From: Gambelia wislizenii
Taxonomy: Eukaryota > Chordata > Lepidosauria > Squamata > Crotaphytidae
Direction of reading: 5' to 3'
Assembly: GCA_030847615.1 (NCBI GenBank)
Contig: JAUMIR010000001.1
Coordinates: forward strand, 446,826,687-446,890,686
DNA: 64,000 nucleotides
A program made the translations under genes and the position numbers. The stretch's first letter is position 1, and each line of letters starts with the position of its first letter. The notes under the pieces are model-generated. The model made no database searches. It worked only from the letters and a program-made list of their open reading frames with translations, and was not told the DNA's origin. Shown here piece after piece: positions 51,103 to 62,550 of the stretch.

Positions 51103-51881
51103 CCCTCTCCCGTGTCTGGGGGTGTGGTAGTTTTGATGTCATACTGAGCTGGACTCAAATAAAAGGCCAAAGACACCGCCCTGCCCCCCAGCAAGCTGGC
51201 AAATAGATTAAATTTGGTTATTTTATTGCGCTTTTCTAATCCCAAGAGGCACAAATTAGCTTAACATATTAACAACACTTAAAAGAAAGGAAACAAAACA
51301 GTAGGAAACAAATACAATGGATTTGTAGCAGTAGATTCTAATAACGTCTGTACTGTATAGAATTTCTCACTTTGTTAATTAAACTTGGTATAACTATTTA
51401 CAATCATTCTAGATTCTCAGGTTGCTTCCTTCTAAAACTCTGTTCCAGATAAAGGTACCTTTTTGGAACTGTTGCAGATAAACTATCTTGATAGTGATGC
51501 TAACCGGTACTTTATTCCTGGCACCAAAGCAAAATTTAAAACAGTTGGTAACCAGTTTGGAAAGAGGCGTACGTAGAACCCTGTACATTCTTAACCATTG
51601 GAATTTGACAGCTTGTTTTGAGAAAGGATTAGTAAAGTGTATTCAGTGCCCACAGATTCTCAGTATGCTTCTTCCAGGGGCCAGTCTAAATGTAACTACA
51701 AGAGAACTTGAAGCACAAGGAGTAGTCTCAAGGTGCCTCACTTACCTGATCACTATGGTGGAGTGCTAGTGAGTGTTACCAGATGAGAAGCAGATAGTGC
51801 AAAAGATGTATCTGGAAACCTGATTGTGAATCTGTTCTGGATTCTGAACGTGTACATTCTTGAAAGCTAGAAATTGGCTTC
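51103..51881. other. Unannotated intron sequence
   Basis: No exon or recognised repeat. Confidence 0.4.
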
Positions 51882-51889
51882 TCTCTCTC

Positions 51890-51966
<77 letters not shown>
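51882..51966. repeat. Compound microsatellite (TC)n(TA)n(GT)n(AT)n
   Basis: A short tctctctc run is followed by about 11 TA dinucleotide steps, a GT run of about 15 units, and a further AT run of about 16 units. Likely highly variable in length between individuals. Confidence 0.95.
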
Positions 51967-51971
<5 letters not shown>

Positions 51972-52079
51972 GTGGGGGGGAGGAGAAAGTGGTGGGAGGA
52001 AAGATTGAGTGCCTGTGCTACTATTCCAGGAAAGCAAAATAGTTTTTTTTTTTAAAAATGTTGTGTGTTGCGTGAGACA

Positions 52080-52680
52080 TGTACATCACTGGTCATTCTT
52101 TCACCTCCTCCCACCAGCATGCTTTCAATCATTACTGACTTGGATATTTCCTTGGAGTGAATCAGAATTCAGGCCAGGGCTTAGGATTAGAGAATTTGTA
52201 TAAGAGGATGCCCCTAGTGGGCTGAGCCCAACTGTTCTCATTGCACTTGTTGACCAGATCCTGCTTCAGTGAACTCCTTCTGTGCAACCTGAGTGCCCCA
52301 CAGAGGTGAAGGACACAGCCTGAGCTGGCTCCATCAGTCAGCAGAACAAATGGGCTTGCTCTGCCTAACATCGGGCCATCTCGGATTCCACCTCTTTTAT
52401 AGAGATGAGTGATGAAGAGAGGCTCGTTCCGCTTTGCCGCTGTATTAATACACATCAGGGGCCAGCTCCCGGCACTAAATCACACGCCTGCATACATCTG
52501 TTATCGGACTCCTCACCAACGTGATGAACAAGACTGCAGATAGAGGCTTTCTCGTGTCATTCTTTATAGGATTTTCCTAAAAGAATAAATAGCTCAAATC
52601 TCTGCCAACACTCTCCCCTGTCATTGTGATGAATTTAGCTTCTTTCTTAAACATGCAGCAACAAATCTTCCTCTGTCGTG
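52080..52680. promoter_or_regulatory. Candidate conserved non-coding element
   Basis: About 600 bp free of repeats. Its balanced composition and dense potential binding sites (ccgctgtattaatacacatc, ggcactaaatcacacgcctg, gtgatgaacaagactgcaga, gtgatgaatttagcttcttt) resemble vertebrate intronic enhancers. There is no coding potential. This is pattern judgement only. Confidence 0.35.
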
Positions 52681-52949
52681 GACCCTTCCCCCCTCCCCAC
52701 CTACAGAAAGTTTTGTGGAATTTGACTGAATTTTAGATAACTGTCAAAGCACTGAAGATACAGGTATCCATTCAGTGGTTGGAACTGAAGCAGACATCTG
52801 GAATTCTTATTTAAGAAGCTTGATGAGATACTTAATAGTGCATGTGCAAGATCACAACCCTTTGCTCTGGCAATCTCTGGACTACCATTCTCTGACTCTG
52901 TACTTGCACTTCATGGTCCATTGCTTGCACATGTGCCATGTGACTGTGT

Positions 52950-53010
52950 GTTTTATTTTATTATTTAATTTATACCCTGCCTATCTCCCAGCGCAGGACT
53001 CAAGGTGACA
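52950..53010 (-). mobile_element. L2-like 3' end, short
   Basis: tttattatttaatttatacc, then ctgcctatctcccagcgcag and gactcaaggtgacacaa, is the inverted L2-type 3' terminus. Confidence 0.6.
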
Positions 53011-53689
53011 CAAATGGGTGTTTGGAGCTCTTGTCTTAATTACTGCACTCTTTTAATTATTTCTGTATATAACCATGGTATCTATAGGGGTGGTAGGGTG
53101 GTTTAGAAATGTTTAAATTAAAATATTGGGACACAGAGCTGAGATGCCTACTAGTTGACCAGCATAAAATAAACCCTATAGCTAAATTAATGTGCTCAGA
53201 TCACTTTTACAACATAGAGCATTGGGGGGTGAAAAGCTTTTACTGACAGGGCTTTCTAGAGTTACGATTTTCAGAAGTTCTAGAGTTAGCCAGAGGATGA
53301 TTTCATCTAGTATTAGCTCCCCACCCCCCTTGTACTCCGGGTTAAAAAGGAGAGTTTGTTAATTATGTCCATGTGCTTCTGCTGTGGTTGACTGGACAGA
53401 GCCCTCCCAGCAACATACTGGTTAAGAAGCAGAGCATCTATCAGCAGAAAGTGTGCTTTTATGAATATCACTTTAAGAATGAAGCAGATGAAAGAAACAG
53501 TGCTTTGGAAGATTCTTGCTATCAGTGCCCTTTAGGAGCTCCATAAGCTGGGAGGAAAATACACGAATGAAACATGCAGTAATGCTAGGGAGGATTGGCA
53601 GGGCACACATTTTGTATGCAAAATCATAGTTATGTACCCTCTTTTGACATGACTTGTATTTCTCTTCCTCTTCTGCTGTGGTATTCCAG
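53011..53689. other. Intron before the candidate terminal exon
   Basis: No repeat recognised. It ends in a strong acceptor (cttcctcttctgctgtggtattccag). Confidence 0.45.
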
Positions 53690-53763
53690 CTGCTTTATCC
53701 ATCCACAGAGATGCATCAGAAACTGGCACACCAGCGGCACACTCTCAGAGGCACCAGAACTGA
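53690..53763 (+). CDS. GPATCH2L: GPATCH2L candidate terminal coding exon (early stop)
   Basis: The acceptor at 53689 is strong, and the phase fits exon G (g|ct, Ala). The frame reads AALSIHRDASETGTPAAHSQ, then RHQN and TGA at 53761-53763. Human GPATCH2L, as I remember it, begins this exon AVHMDAVEPTTPAS, so H-DA-E-TPA aligns. The human protein then continues about 40 residues; here the corresponding residues seem to lie in other frames (SEAPEL ... EAAFFK, then a stretch like aaatgccaccag near 53846). So the C-terminus is shortened by a frame change, or this is a sequencing error or an alternative isoform. It has good splice context but has not been confirmed by RNA. Confidence 0.7.
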
Positions 53764-56700
53764 CCGGACATGCAGAACCCATTCATCAGGGAGAAGCCCC
53801 ATCACTACTACCTGAGGCAGCTTTTTTTAAAAAAAATTTTTTTAAATGCCACCAGATATGGTCCTTGACTGCACCAGAAGGAGGCAGCTCTTTCTCTTAA
53901 CAGCTAGTTGGGCTTTTTATATGTTGGATTGCAAACTGTCAGAATGTTCATCAAATATCTTGGCTGGCAATAACTCTCTCCAGTGGTAGCATGTGATCCA
54001 TTTTATTCCACAGTTCCTGCAATTTGTGTCTGTAGCTCCATCTAAAAATGTATAATTAATGCTGGAGTTTCCATACTTCATAATGTTTCCGCTGTTGCTG
54101 TGTAAGTACTTGTTAATGCTCTCTAATTTTCAGACTCAGCAGCTGCTGGCTGCCTGTGTACAAATGTTATTGGCTATTGCAAATGCCTGTCTTTGTTGTA
54201 AAACTCTTTATTCCTCAGATATTTCAGTTGTTGTAGAGTCCTGTGTTCAACAGGAGGACTTCTAATTGCAGTATATTTGAGAGGCAGAGCCTCTGTCTCT
54301 GGCAAGAATAACTGCTGAAAACAGGCTAGTAGGCATCCCTGATTACAATGGAAGTTAGTGGAGGATAAGTTTTATATGAACTATAGGTATCTTGACTTTT
54401 AAATTAGGAACATTTCCAAATACTACTTGTTTATCAACATTTTGAGCAGATATATTCCTTTCAAGGCTGTTCTTTCTGTAGCACAATTCTTCCACATTTT
54501 TGCTCTTGTACCACTGATGTACCCTAGTATTGGTCCTAAATTAAGTCGTCTTCTCTGTCAGCCTAGGTTTCCTGTGTCTATTACTGCACAAGCCAGTGGA
54601 ACCATAAATGCACAGAGCAGACATGTCCTGTCAGGACATTTTGCAGTGTATAACCCTGAATGCAGATGACGATGAAATGGGCTACAAGCCATAGCTGTTC
54701 TGTTTTGAAAGCTGTTGTATAAATCCACCTGAGACATTAAATTAGGTCCTATATTGCCATTCTCACAGCTTTTTGAATATAAAGTCATTTCAGAGTAGGA
54801 TGCAAGTGCATCCTTGTACATTAGGAGCCTTAGATCTTCTTAGGTCTGTGGGCACATCTGAAGTGTCATAGGGCCATGTTATATGTGTGTCAGAGAAGGT
54901 AACAGATTTGAACATGCATAAACTCAAAGGATTCATTCCAGCTCTATTCCCCAGCCCCCCAGCCCGATGTCTCACCAACCTACTTTGTTGGCATCATAAT
55001 GCCTGTGATTGCCCAAACTTAATGTTGCATTCAAACTATTAAAAATGAATCTCCTTTCTTAATGTGTACACAGAAGGGTATATTTTCTCTTCACTGTTCT
55101 CTCTTCCTCTCAGTGTGGAGTGGTGCTTTTTCCCTACAGCCTCTTCCTTCCTCCCCGTTCTTCAGTATATGTGAACAGATTTGCAAAATAGTCCAAAATC
55201 CTAGGTACCAGCATCATATTTTTGGAGCCTGGACAACTGTTCACTCATTTTATTTTTCTAGCGTTGTTTGTAATGCAACTTTTAATGCTTTTTAAAAATT
55301 ACCTCTTTTTAAGCCTCCCTTGACATTTCAATTTCGCGAGATGTACCTGGGTGTGTATCCAGAATTGCATCTTTCATTGGATCCTATTGTCTGTGTGGCA
55401 CTTTATGGTACAAGGCTAGAGTGAATGGAATCACTACTTGTTTCTGTGCTTACAGAATCCAGTCATTGGAAGCAAATTAGTACTGCTTAGATATAGACAA
55501 ATGGTTTGTTTGTTTGTTTCATCTGCTTGTATAATGCTTTGATTTCTTTGCCTTAACTCATGAAATTATGTGTGTATATGATGAGCATAAGAAATTGTAT
55601 TAACCATCTACAAAAATGTTTAAATGGTAACTCTGGACACCATTACCCATGTAATGCAGTGATTGGGTTTTTTAGAGCGGCTCATATATGCCTTACTACT
55701 ACAGTTTTGTTAGTGGTCCCTTTCCTGTTTCAGAATGTTAGCACCAATGATGTATTTTAGGCACAGATTCAGATCTTTGTAAGCAGACTCCTCCTGTGGT
55801 CTTTACACACCTTAAAATTGCCTGGGTAGAAAAAGTTGCTTTTAACCCTCTACAAAGAATGCACAAGCCAAAGATTTGTTTGAATGGTTGAAGAACCGAA
55901 GGACTTTGAAGAGAGCCACCATCAGAACTGTATTGCTCTTAGTGAGTGCCACCAATTTACCACCCCAATCAGCTTATGCTGCATTATGGGCATTAACCTG
56001 TGACCTGAAGATCTAGTGAAGCTCTTCCTGGTTTTTTTTTGTTTTTTTTTTTAATATTTAGTTCCAGGATACGGAGTTGATAATTGTGGGAACATATATT
56101 GCAATGGGGTTTATATAACTCTTAACAACTGAGTTTGGTAAAGTGGTAGTGAGTTGCAGTTTCACTTGTTCCATATTTTGTTTGCAGTGTTCTAAAATTC
56201 TTAATACACTTTCCCATACAATAGCTGTAAAATACTGAATTGCTTGAAGGTATCCAGAAATAGGCCCAAGCTTGCTAATTTGTAACTTCAATTTAATATA
56301 AAATATTTTTTTGATATGCACAGCTACTACTATATTTAACAGATCAGATACTCAGACTGGAGGAGTTGTTTAGCATGTGACCCATGTAAACTGGACCCTT
56401 TGAATTCCACACAGAGTACATTTCAGACTCTGTTTTAAAAGAATACACATTATTTTAGCAGAATAGGCACAATTCTGTTACTGGAATACATAATGTAAGT
56501 AATGAAAACTATCCAAATTTATTTAATTCTGATTAGTGTGGATGAAAAGGCAGTAGAGCTAGTAAGCAGCAAAGTAGAAGGAACTGAAGTAGTAGAGATG
56601 TGACAATGCTTGGACAGCACCTGCAACAGTTGCCAAATTCTTCAAAAATACTTGTGATCACACAGTTGTGGAACCCACAGGACCCTGTATATAAACAGAA

Positions 56701-57247
56701 ATGTGACAAAAGTGTGTGTACATTGGGGTTTTTTTGTCTTGCACTCTGGCTCCATTCAGACATTATGCTCTTCAGTCCTCCAAACCATGATTTTGAGCAT
56801 TGATCTGTATGTATTTAAGTGTTTATTTTTATATGAAGTGTCAGAATGTGAAAAACTCTGAATTTTGCCAAGCTTGCTTGCTTGCTTACTTATATTGTAT
56901 CAAAAAGGTAAACCTATTTTTATGTGACAGTTCGTAGGACTAGGGGAGATTTTAAGGCCATTGTCCACCTCTGCTGTAAATAGTTAACTAGCATCTGTCA
57001 GCAGGCTGTCCCATCACATCAGAACATGCATCTAGCCCTTCAGTGGGCTGTGGATAAATACTGTAGATAAGGATATCCAGTTAGGTCTGGAAATAATTGG
57101 ACACTGACACAAATTTTGTTGCTTTGGCTGTTTACCAAAATAAATTCAAGTTACAGTTAAATAATGAATATGGGCTTAAAGTGCAGTCAGTCTATCAGCT
57201 TTAATTTGAGGGTATTCACATCCAAATTGGAGGAAGGGCTTAGAAAT
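53764..57247 (+). other. Possible GPATCH2L 3' UTR and downstream sequence
   Basis: Repeat-poor for about 3.5 kb, unlike the upstream introns, which would fit a long 3' UTR. T-rich and A-rich runs occur at 53824-53846 and 56031-56055. Candidate polyadenylation signals include aaaataaattc (57140). The 3' end cannot be fixed without transcripts. Confidence 0.3.
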
Positions 57248-57492
57248 TACGGTGGCACCCCTGTATCCGTGGGGGATTGGTTCCAGCCCAGCCCCCCCTC
57301 GCAGATACTGAAATCCACAGATAACAGCGAATGCCGGACTTCCCTCTCCTGTCCACCCTCTGCCGCACCTCTGGAACCCCCCAGGGAGAAGGGAGGCGAG
57401 CTCTCCTCCCTCCCTCACCCCGTCCACCCCCTCACTGTCACCATCTGCAGATATCAGCAGATGGCAAATCAGTGGATATGGGTGTGCTACTG
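57248..57492. mobile_element. Tigger-like MITE
   Basis: Left acggtggcacccctgtatcc and right ggatatgggtgtgctactg are inverted. The interior ggttccagcc and cagatactgaaatccacaga match the Tigger-like relatives in the window. Confidence 0.7.
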
Positions 57493-59314
57493 TGCAGCTC
57501 TTCAATATGTAGCTCCCTCTTTTTCAAGGGACCAAAAGTCATTGGACAATTGACTCAAAAACTGTTTCATGGAGAGGTGTGGGCTATTCCTTTGTTATTT
57601 CTTCATTCATCAATTCCAGGCATGGCATTTGCATTTGGAAGCTGTTGCTGTGAACCCACAACATACTGTCAAAGGCGCTCCCAATGCAAGTGAAACAGGC
57701 CATCCTTAGTGGGGGGGGGGAGTCCATCAGAGAGCTCACAGAAGGGGAAGATAGTTATTAGAACTCTCCTTAGTCTTTCCCACCTCCAAGGAAACCTCTT
57801 TGCAGCTTAGGAGCCAGATGCTCATTAGTTACTTCTAGCTTGTGTTTTTCTTATTTATAGCACTTTAGCACTGAACTTGAAGTGCAGGAAATAGAGTAAG
57901 TAGGCACTCCACTATGTACTGTAATAAATAATAGGAATCTTGTCATGTTCATTGTCCATTGCTGATACTCCAGTTGCCTCTGTATAGTAGAAATGGGGAA
58001 GGGCCAGTCTGTGCTGAAGATGTCATGTCTACTGCATGTTGATAAAATACACAGTGTTTGAGCAGAGCACACGATCAAGTTCCATGTTTTTACCTGGAAT
58101 CTACTTCCTGCCCTTATCCCATCTTTTTATAGACATAGTGTTGTCAGACATTTTGTAAGCAAAATCATCCTGCCCAGGAAGGATAACTAGTTAATACCAT
58201 TTGATTGTTGAAGTCCTGGAATAAGAAGAGGAAAAAACACACACTGAAAATGATTTTTCTTCAGTGGAAAATTGGGGGAGGAGTAGCCTTTCCTTGAACA
58301 CTTGAAAACTAAACATGATGACTAATGAAGTCGCTGCTCATTTGGTTTTTCTCTACTGTCTTTACAAAGAATTTTTGTGTTCGCCATCTTTTCTCAGATA
58401 AACTGAGCTATAGTGCCAAAATGCCTTCGTGAGTTGCAGGCAGCGTGGCTAGGCTTTGTGGATTCTGATGTATTTTGTTGCAATATTCTGTCCACCAATA
58501 TTTACTTTAATCTATGCATAATATCTCAATAGTCCTATCACAGTTGGAGAATCCCAAGGTTGTGGGGCATTCTGGTTTTGTAGACAATGAGCTTAATGTA
58601 AGTGCTTGCACAAAGGTCCGCTTCTCACAGAGCTGGTAAAATAGATGGTTGTTACTACTTCACACTGCACATTGGGGGCTTACTTGATTGCATTTTCATC
58701 CATATTAAACAAACAAATAAACAAACAAGCAAACAATTTCCATGAGCAAAATAAGCTGATGAAGATTCATGAGTCTTGGAGAGACCAGGCTAGATTCCTC
58801 CTCAGTGATACACTGATATGCTAACTTATTTCATAGAGATGTGTGAAGTGGGTGTGCATGTACATGCATCATTGTTTGTGACATACAGCCAGACTCAGTA
58901 CTAGGAGTAGGTGTGAAAGCTTATTCTAAGCCACTTCACTTTAAATTTCATGGAACTACTTTCAAGACTAAATTGTATGGAAGCTTAGTAACACAGTTGT
59001 TCTGAGCTGCGACATTTCCTATGTTTGAATGTTGAGACATCCCTTGGCCAGTTCTGTAATGCAGCAGGCACTTCCACTGGAGTTTTACTCAAGGGAAACA
59101 GTACAAGGCTTCCTATCTCTTCAGAGAAGTCATTTGCATGAGAATCTGATGTTTGGCAAGTCTTTGATTCTCAAGGCCTTTGCAAGTTCCCTTTGGAGCA
59201 AGCAATACATGGCTGTGTTATGATTCTGGAATTTTATTTTAGAATATACCTTTTAGATAGCGGCTTGCTAAATATGTTAAATAAAGGTTTTCTGCTAATC
59301 ATGACATGGATTTA
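57493..59314. other. Unannotated sequence
   Basis: No exon or recognised repeat apart from an (aaac)n-like run at 58706-58737. A candidate polyadenylation signal (gttaaataaaggttt) lies at 59277. Confidence 0.35.
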
Positions 59315-59555
59315 CAGTGGGCCCTCAACGTTCGTGGGGGGTTAGGGGTGCAGGATCCCCGCAAAAGTCGGAAAATTGTGAATATACTATTCTTTTTTAC
59401 TGAGAGAACGCTTCTCTAGGCATTGCTAGGTCAACTTCTGGAGGACCTAGAAATGCCTAGAGAGATTTTTTTTTCAGATGTGTGTAGGGCAGCAGCAAAT
59501 ACAATAATCTGTGAATAAACGAATCTATGCTTAACCTACAAATTAAGGAGGGATG
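59315..59555. mobile_element. Tigger-like MITE
   Basis: The left end cagtgggccctcaacgttcg and interior gcaggatccccgcaaaagtc are followed by a right end (acctacaaattaaggaggga, tgact) equivalent to the gtggagggatgactgta type. TA is present before the left end in degenerate form. Confidence 0.7.
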
Positions 59556-61089
59556 ACTTTTATTTGATGGTCGCTTCTCCTTGTGATGGTAGTGCTAAAT
59601 CTGAGCATGGTAGCACATATTATCTAGAGGGTATCTGTAGTGCAGCTGTTTGACACTTATAGTAACTGTTTTGAACTAGCAGAAATCAGGATAGAAACTT
59701 GTATAGTCTTTGTGCAGAACTTGAGCACACAATTTCTCAGCATACCTGGCCCAACACAAAGATCTCCATCTGGATAGGAAGCACTAATGTATATTTGGAG
59801 TGCAAATTCTCATGATTTGCTTGTTAATGAGAACTACATGGCTGAGAGAATGCTGGTTCTTGTGTTTTTCAACTGTATTTATACTAGCCTTCAGTATTCA
59901 GATGTTCATAAGGTGTATAGAAGTTATTGCACACCGTACTTTTGATTCTTCAACAACACTGATTGGTCAGTCCATCTAAACCTGTGCAGCGGAAGCAGGG
60001 ATATTATAGGGAAGGTGTTTGTTCATTTTAAAAGTATAACTATTTGTTTGATTTATATCCTGCCTTTCGCTGTATAGGATCCAAGGCAGAAAACTAGATT
60101 TCCCCAAAAAATATTCTTGTATTGCTCTGATTAAAATTAGGATTCTACAGAATGGAGCACAGGGTAAAACATAAGAGTAGGTGTGATTTAGATATTGTCC
60201 TTGTTTAGATGGTAATGGTTCTGGGAATAAGCTGTATCTCTTCATGCACTCTTCTGTCTTCTTATGCATGACGGTGTTTTCTTCCTTGGTTTTGTTGATA
60301 GCTTTCCTGTGAGACTGGGGAATTCTTTTGAGGGTAATCCCTGGAAACTAGGATATTAAACCAGGTCAAGCCACAGTTTGTCACTTCTGAAGTCATGGAG
60401 AACTAGTCTGATAAAGCACATTGTTGTTGGATTAAGATGTGAGACACAAAGGATTGCACTGGAACATGGCTCATTACGTCTGAACTAGGACTTCATGTGA
60501 TTGAAGATTTCTTTGCATCATGCATTCTAAAAATGAAGCACACTGGCATCTTTCCCAGAATGCTGTCTATTAAGCAGCTGAGTGCTTGATGTTATCTGGC
60601 CTAGACGTTAGAAAAGACAGGAGGGCTTATTTAGGTCCTGCCTCTTGGCACTAATCTACCATAGGTAATTGAAGACTGGCTCAAGGTATCCCCCTTGAGA
60701 TTAAATTTCTCTTATCTTGGAGCTTGAAAGGTTAAGCCTCTGCCAACCTGATGCCCTCCAGATGTGTTGGAGTAGCACTGCCATCATCCCTTCTGCAACT
60801 TACCCTTTCCTTCTGCAACTTTGAATTGAAAGTGAATGTTCCCCATCAGACAAATGTCTGCCCACTTCCATAAGGGAACTTGTGCATGCATAAGACACCA
60901 ACAGGATTCCAGCCATGATATGCAGGCAATCCAGATACAATGAAATATTACAGATACTTATAGACTGCTTAGATCTGGAGATTTCAAGCAGTGTGCAATA
61001 TTTTTGTTTAAAAATACACAACACAAAATACAATATTCACATGGAAATGCAGTGAAAATCATGGGGCTACATAGGGAAGGCTTGCAAAA
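59556..61089. other. Unannotated sequence
   Basis: A short L2-like fragment is possible at 60045-60095 (gatttatatcctgcctttcg). A ctccagatgtgttggagtag motif at 60755 is shared with 30840. No gene seen. Confidence 0.35.
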
Positions 61090-62170
61090 ATAGAAATGTT
61101 TTCACCATGTGTCCAAAACTTAAGTTTTTACAGCATGTTGAATTCTTAGAGAAGGATATTCCACATAGCTGGTGCCCCCATACTAATGCCCTGCTCCAAA
61201 CAGTTATACTGTAGAGCAGACATGAGAATTATGTGGTGCTGCTAGAAGGTCCTCTCCACGTGCCTTTGAGGATCACACAGATCTGTAAGGCAGAAGGTGC
61301 AATTTCTCAGCTAACAGGTCCCAAAACATGAAATGTGGTCCAGTAGCAAAGAGGCAGCCAGTGCAATTCCTTCAACAGAGGTTTTATGTGCTGGTGGTCA
61401 ATTGCCCCACTCAGGCCTCACCAAAGTATTCTGCACCAGCTACAGCTTCTGGAGCAGCCTTGAGAGCAGCCCTTCATAGTGTGGATTACAGTAGTTCAGC
61501 CTTGACCTTACCAGAGCATGGACCACTTTAGTCAAGCTATCCATCCAAGAGCAGTTGCAAGTGATGTGTATATGTGCCTTCACATTGCCTGTGTCCTGAA
61601 CCTAAAGGCCTTAAAAGTACCAGATCCCATCTGATCTTGGAAGCTAAGCAGGGTCAGCTCTAGTTAATACTTGGATGGGAGACCCCCAACAAATACCAGG
61701 TGCTGTAGGCTATATTTCAGAGGAAGGAAATGGCAAAACCACCTCTGAGTATTCCTTGCCTAAGAAAACCCTATGGAATTCATGGGGTTGCCATAAGTTG
61801 ACGGATGATTGGAAGGCACACACAGGGACCACTTGAAATTGATAAGACACTGCTTTGAAGTAACCAAGGTCTTTAATGATAAAGATGGATCCAAAAGAAC
61901 TCCTAACCTGTGAATTTGTTCTTTTGGAAGGGGTGCAATTCCATTCAGTAGAGCTAGTCTACCCATTTTGCAAACAGAAGCCACTCTTCTATAAGGCTTC
62001 TGCCTCAGGGTTCAGTCTCTGTTTATTAGCCCTCATCCACTCCTATTGCATCCAGGCACTGATCCAAAAATGTGCTGTGCCACATCAGATTTAGATATGA
62101 CAGGGAAATAAAGCTGGGTGTCATCTACAAACTGATTATACACTTTGCTTCAAATCACCTGATGGCTATT
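61090..62170. mobile_element. Unclassified interspersed repeat, split by a SINE
   Basis: Segments such as gaggcagccagtgcaattcc, gtagttcagccttgacctta, ttattagccctcatccactc and gctgggtgtcatctacaaac are familiar to me from a repeat common in squamate genomes, probably the end of a LINE. It is interrupted at about 61600-61827 by a 5S-derived SINE. Orientation and clade unresolved. Confidence 0.45.
61600..61827 (+). mobile_element. 5S-rRNA-derived SINE
   Basis: The head resembles 5S rRNA: cagatcccatctgatcttgg, aagctaagcagggtcagc (box A), ttggatgggagac (intermediate element) and aataccaggtgctgtaggct (box C region). The tail (gaaatggcaaaaccacctct, gagtattccttgcctaagaa, aaccctatggaattcatggg) and the ending ggaaggcacacaca are those of the squamate 5S-derived SINE family. 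It is transcribed, if at all, by RNA polymerase III. Not a 5S gene: the sequence is diverged and the non-5S tail follows directly. Confidence 0.88.
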
Positions 62171-62344
62171 CCCATTGGATTCATAGATGTTAAAAGACCA
62201 TTGGAAATAAGAAGTGCTTGGTGAATTATGCACACTTCTGGGTCTCATTTTATCTGATACTCATCTCACATTTTTCCATTCTGAAGATGGCTTAAAAGAG
62301 CCATGCTTGCCTCTTTGTCCCTGAACCTTTTAACACCAACCATT

Positions 62345-62550
62345 CATTGGCAGTCTCCCATCAAAGTACTGACCAGGGTCACTGCTGGGTAGTACTTAGA
62401 TGGGAGACAGCCAATGAATACCAGATACTGTAGGCTATATTTCATAGGAAGGAACTTCCAAAACCACCTCTGAGTATTCCATGAGTAAGAAAACCCTATG
62501 TAATTTATGGGATTGTCACAAGTCAGGCTACTTGAAGGTGCAAACACACA
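62345..62550 (+). mobile_element. 5S-rRNA-derived SINE with inverted 5' junction
   Basis: The sense part runs from gtagtacttagatgggagac (62386) through aaccacctctgagtattcca to cttgaaggtgcaaacacaca. Just upstream (62350-62377), ggcagtctcccatcaaagta, then ctgacc, is the reverse complement of the same 5S segment, giving a head-to-head hairpin. Confidence 0.8.

Noticed and set aside
51860..52042. ORF over the TA/GT repeat
   Set aside because: Pure dinucleotide translation (YIYIYVCVCV); no gene.
61600..61827. 5S ribosomal RNA gene
   Set aside because: The 5S similarity is diverged and continues directly into the characteristic SINE tail; a second copy at 62345 has the same tail. It is a 5S-derived SINE.
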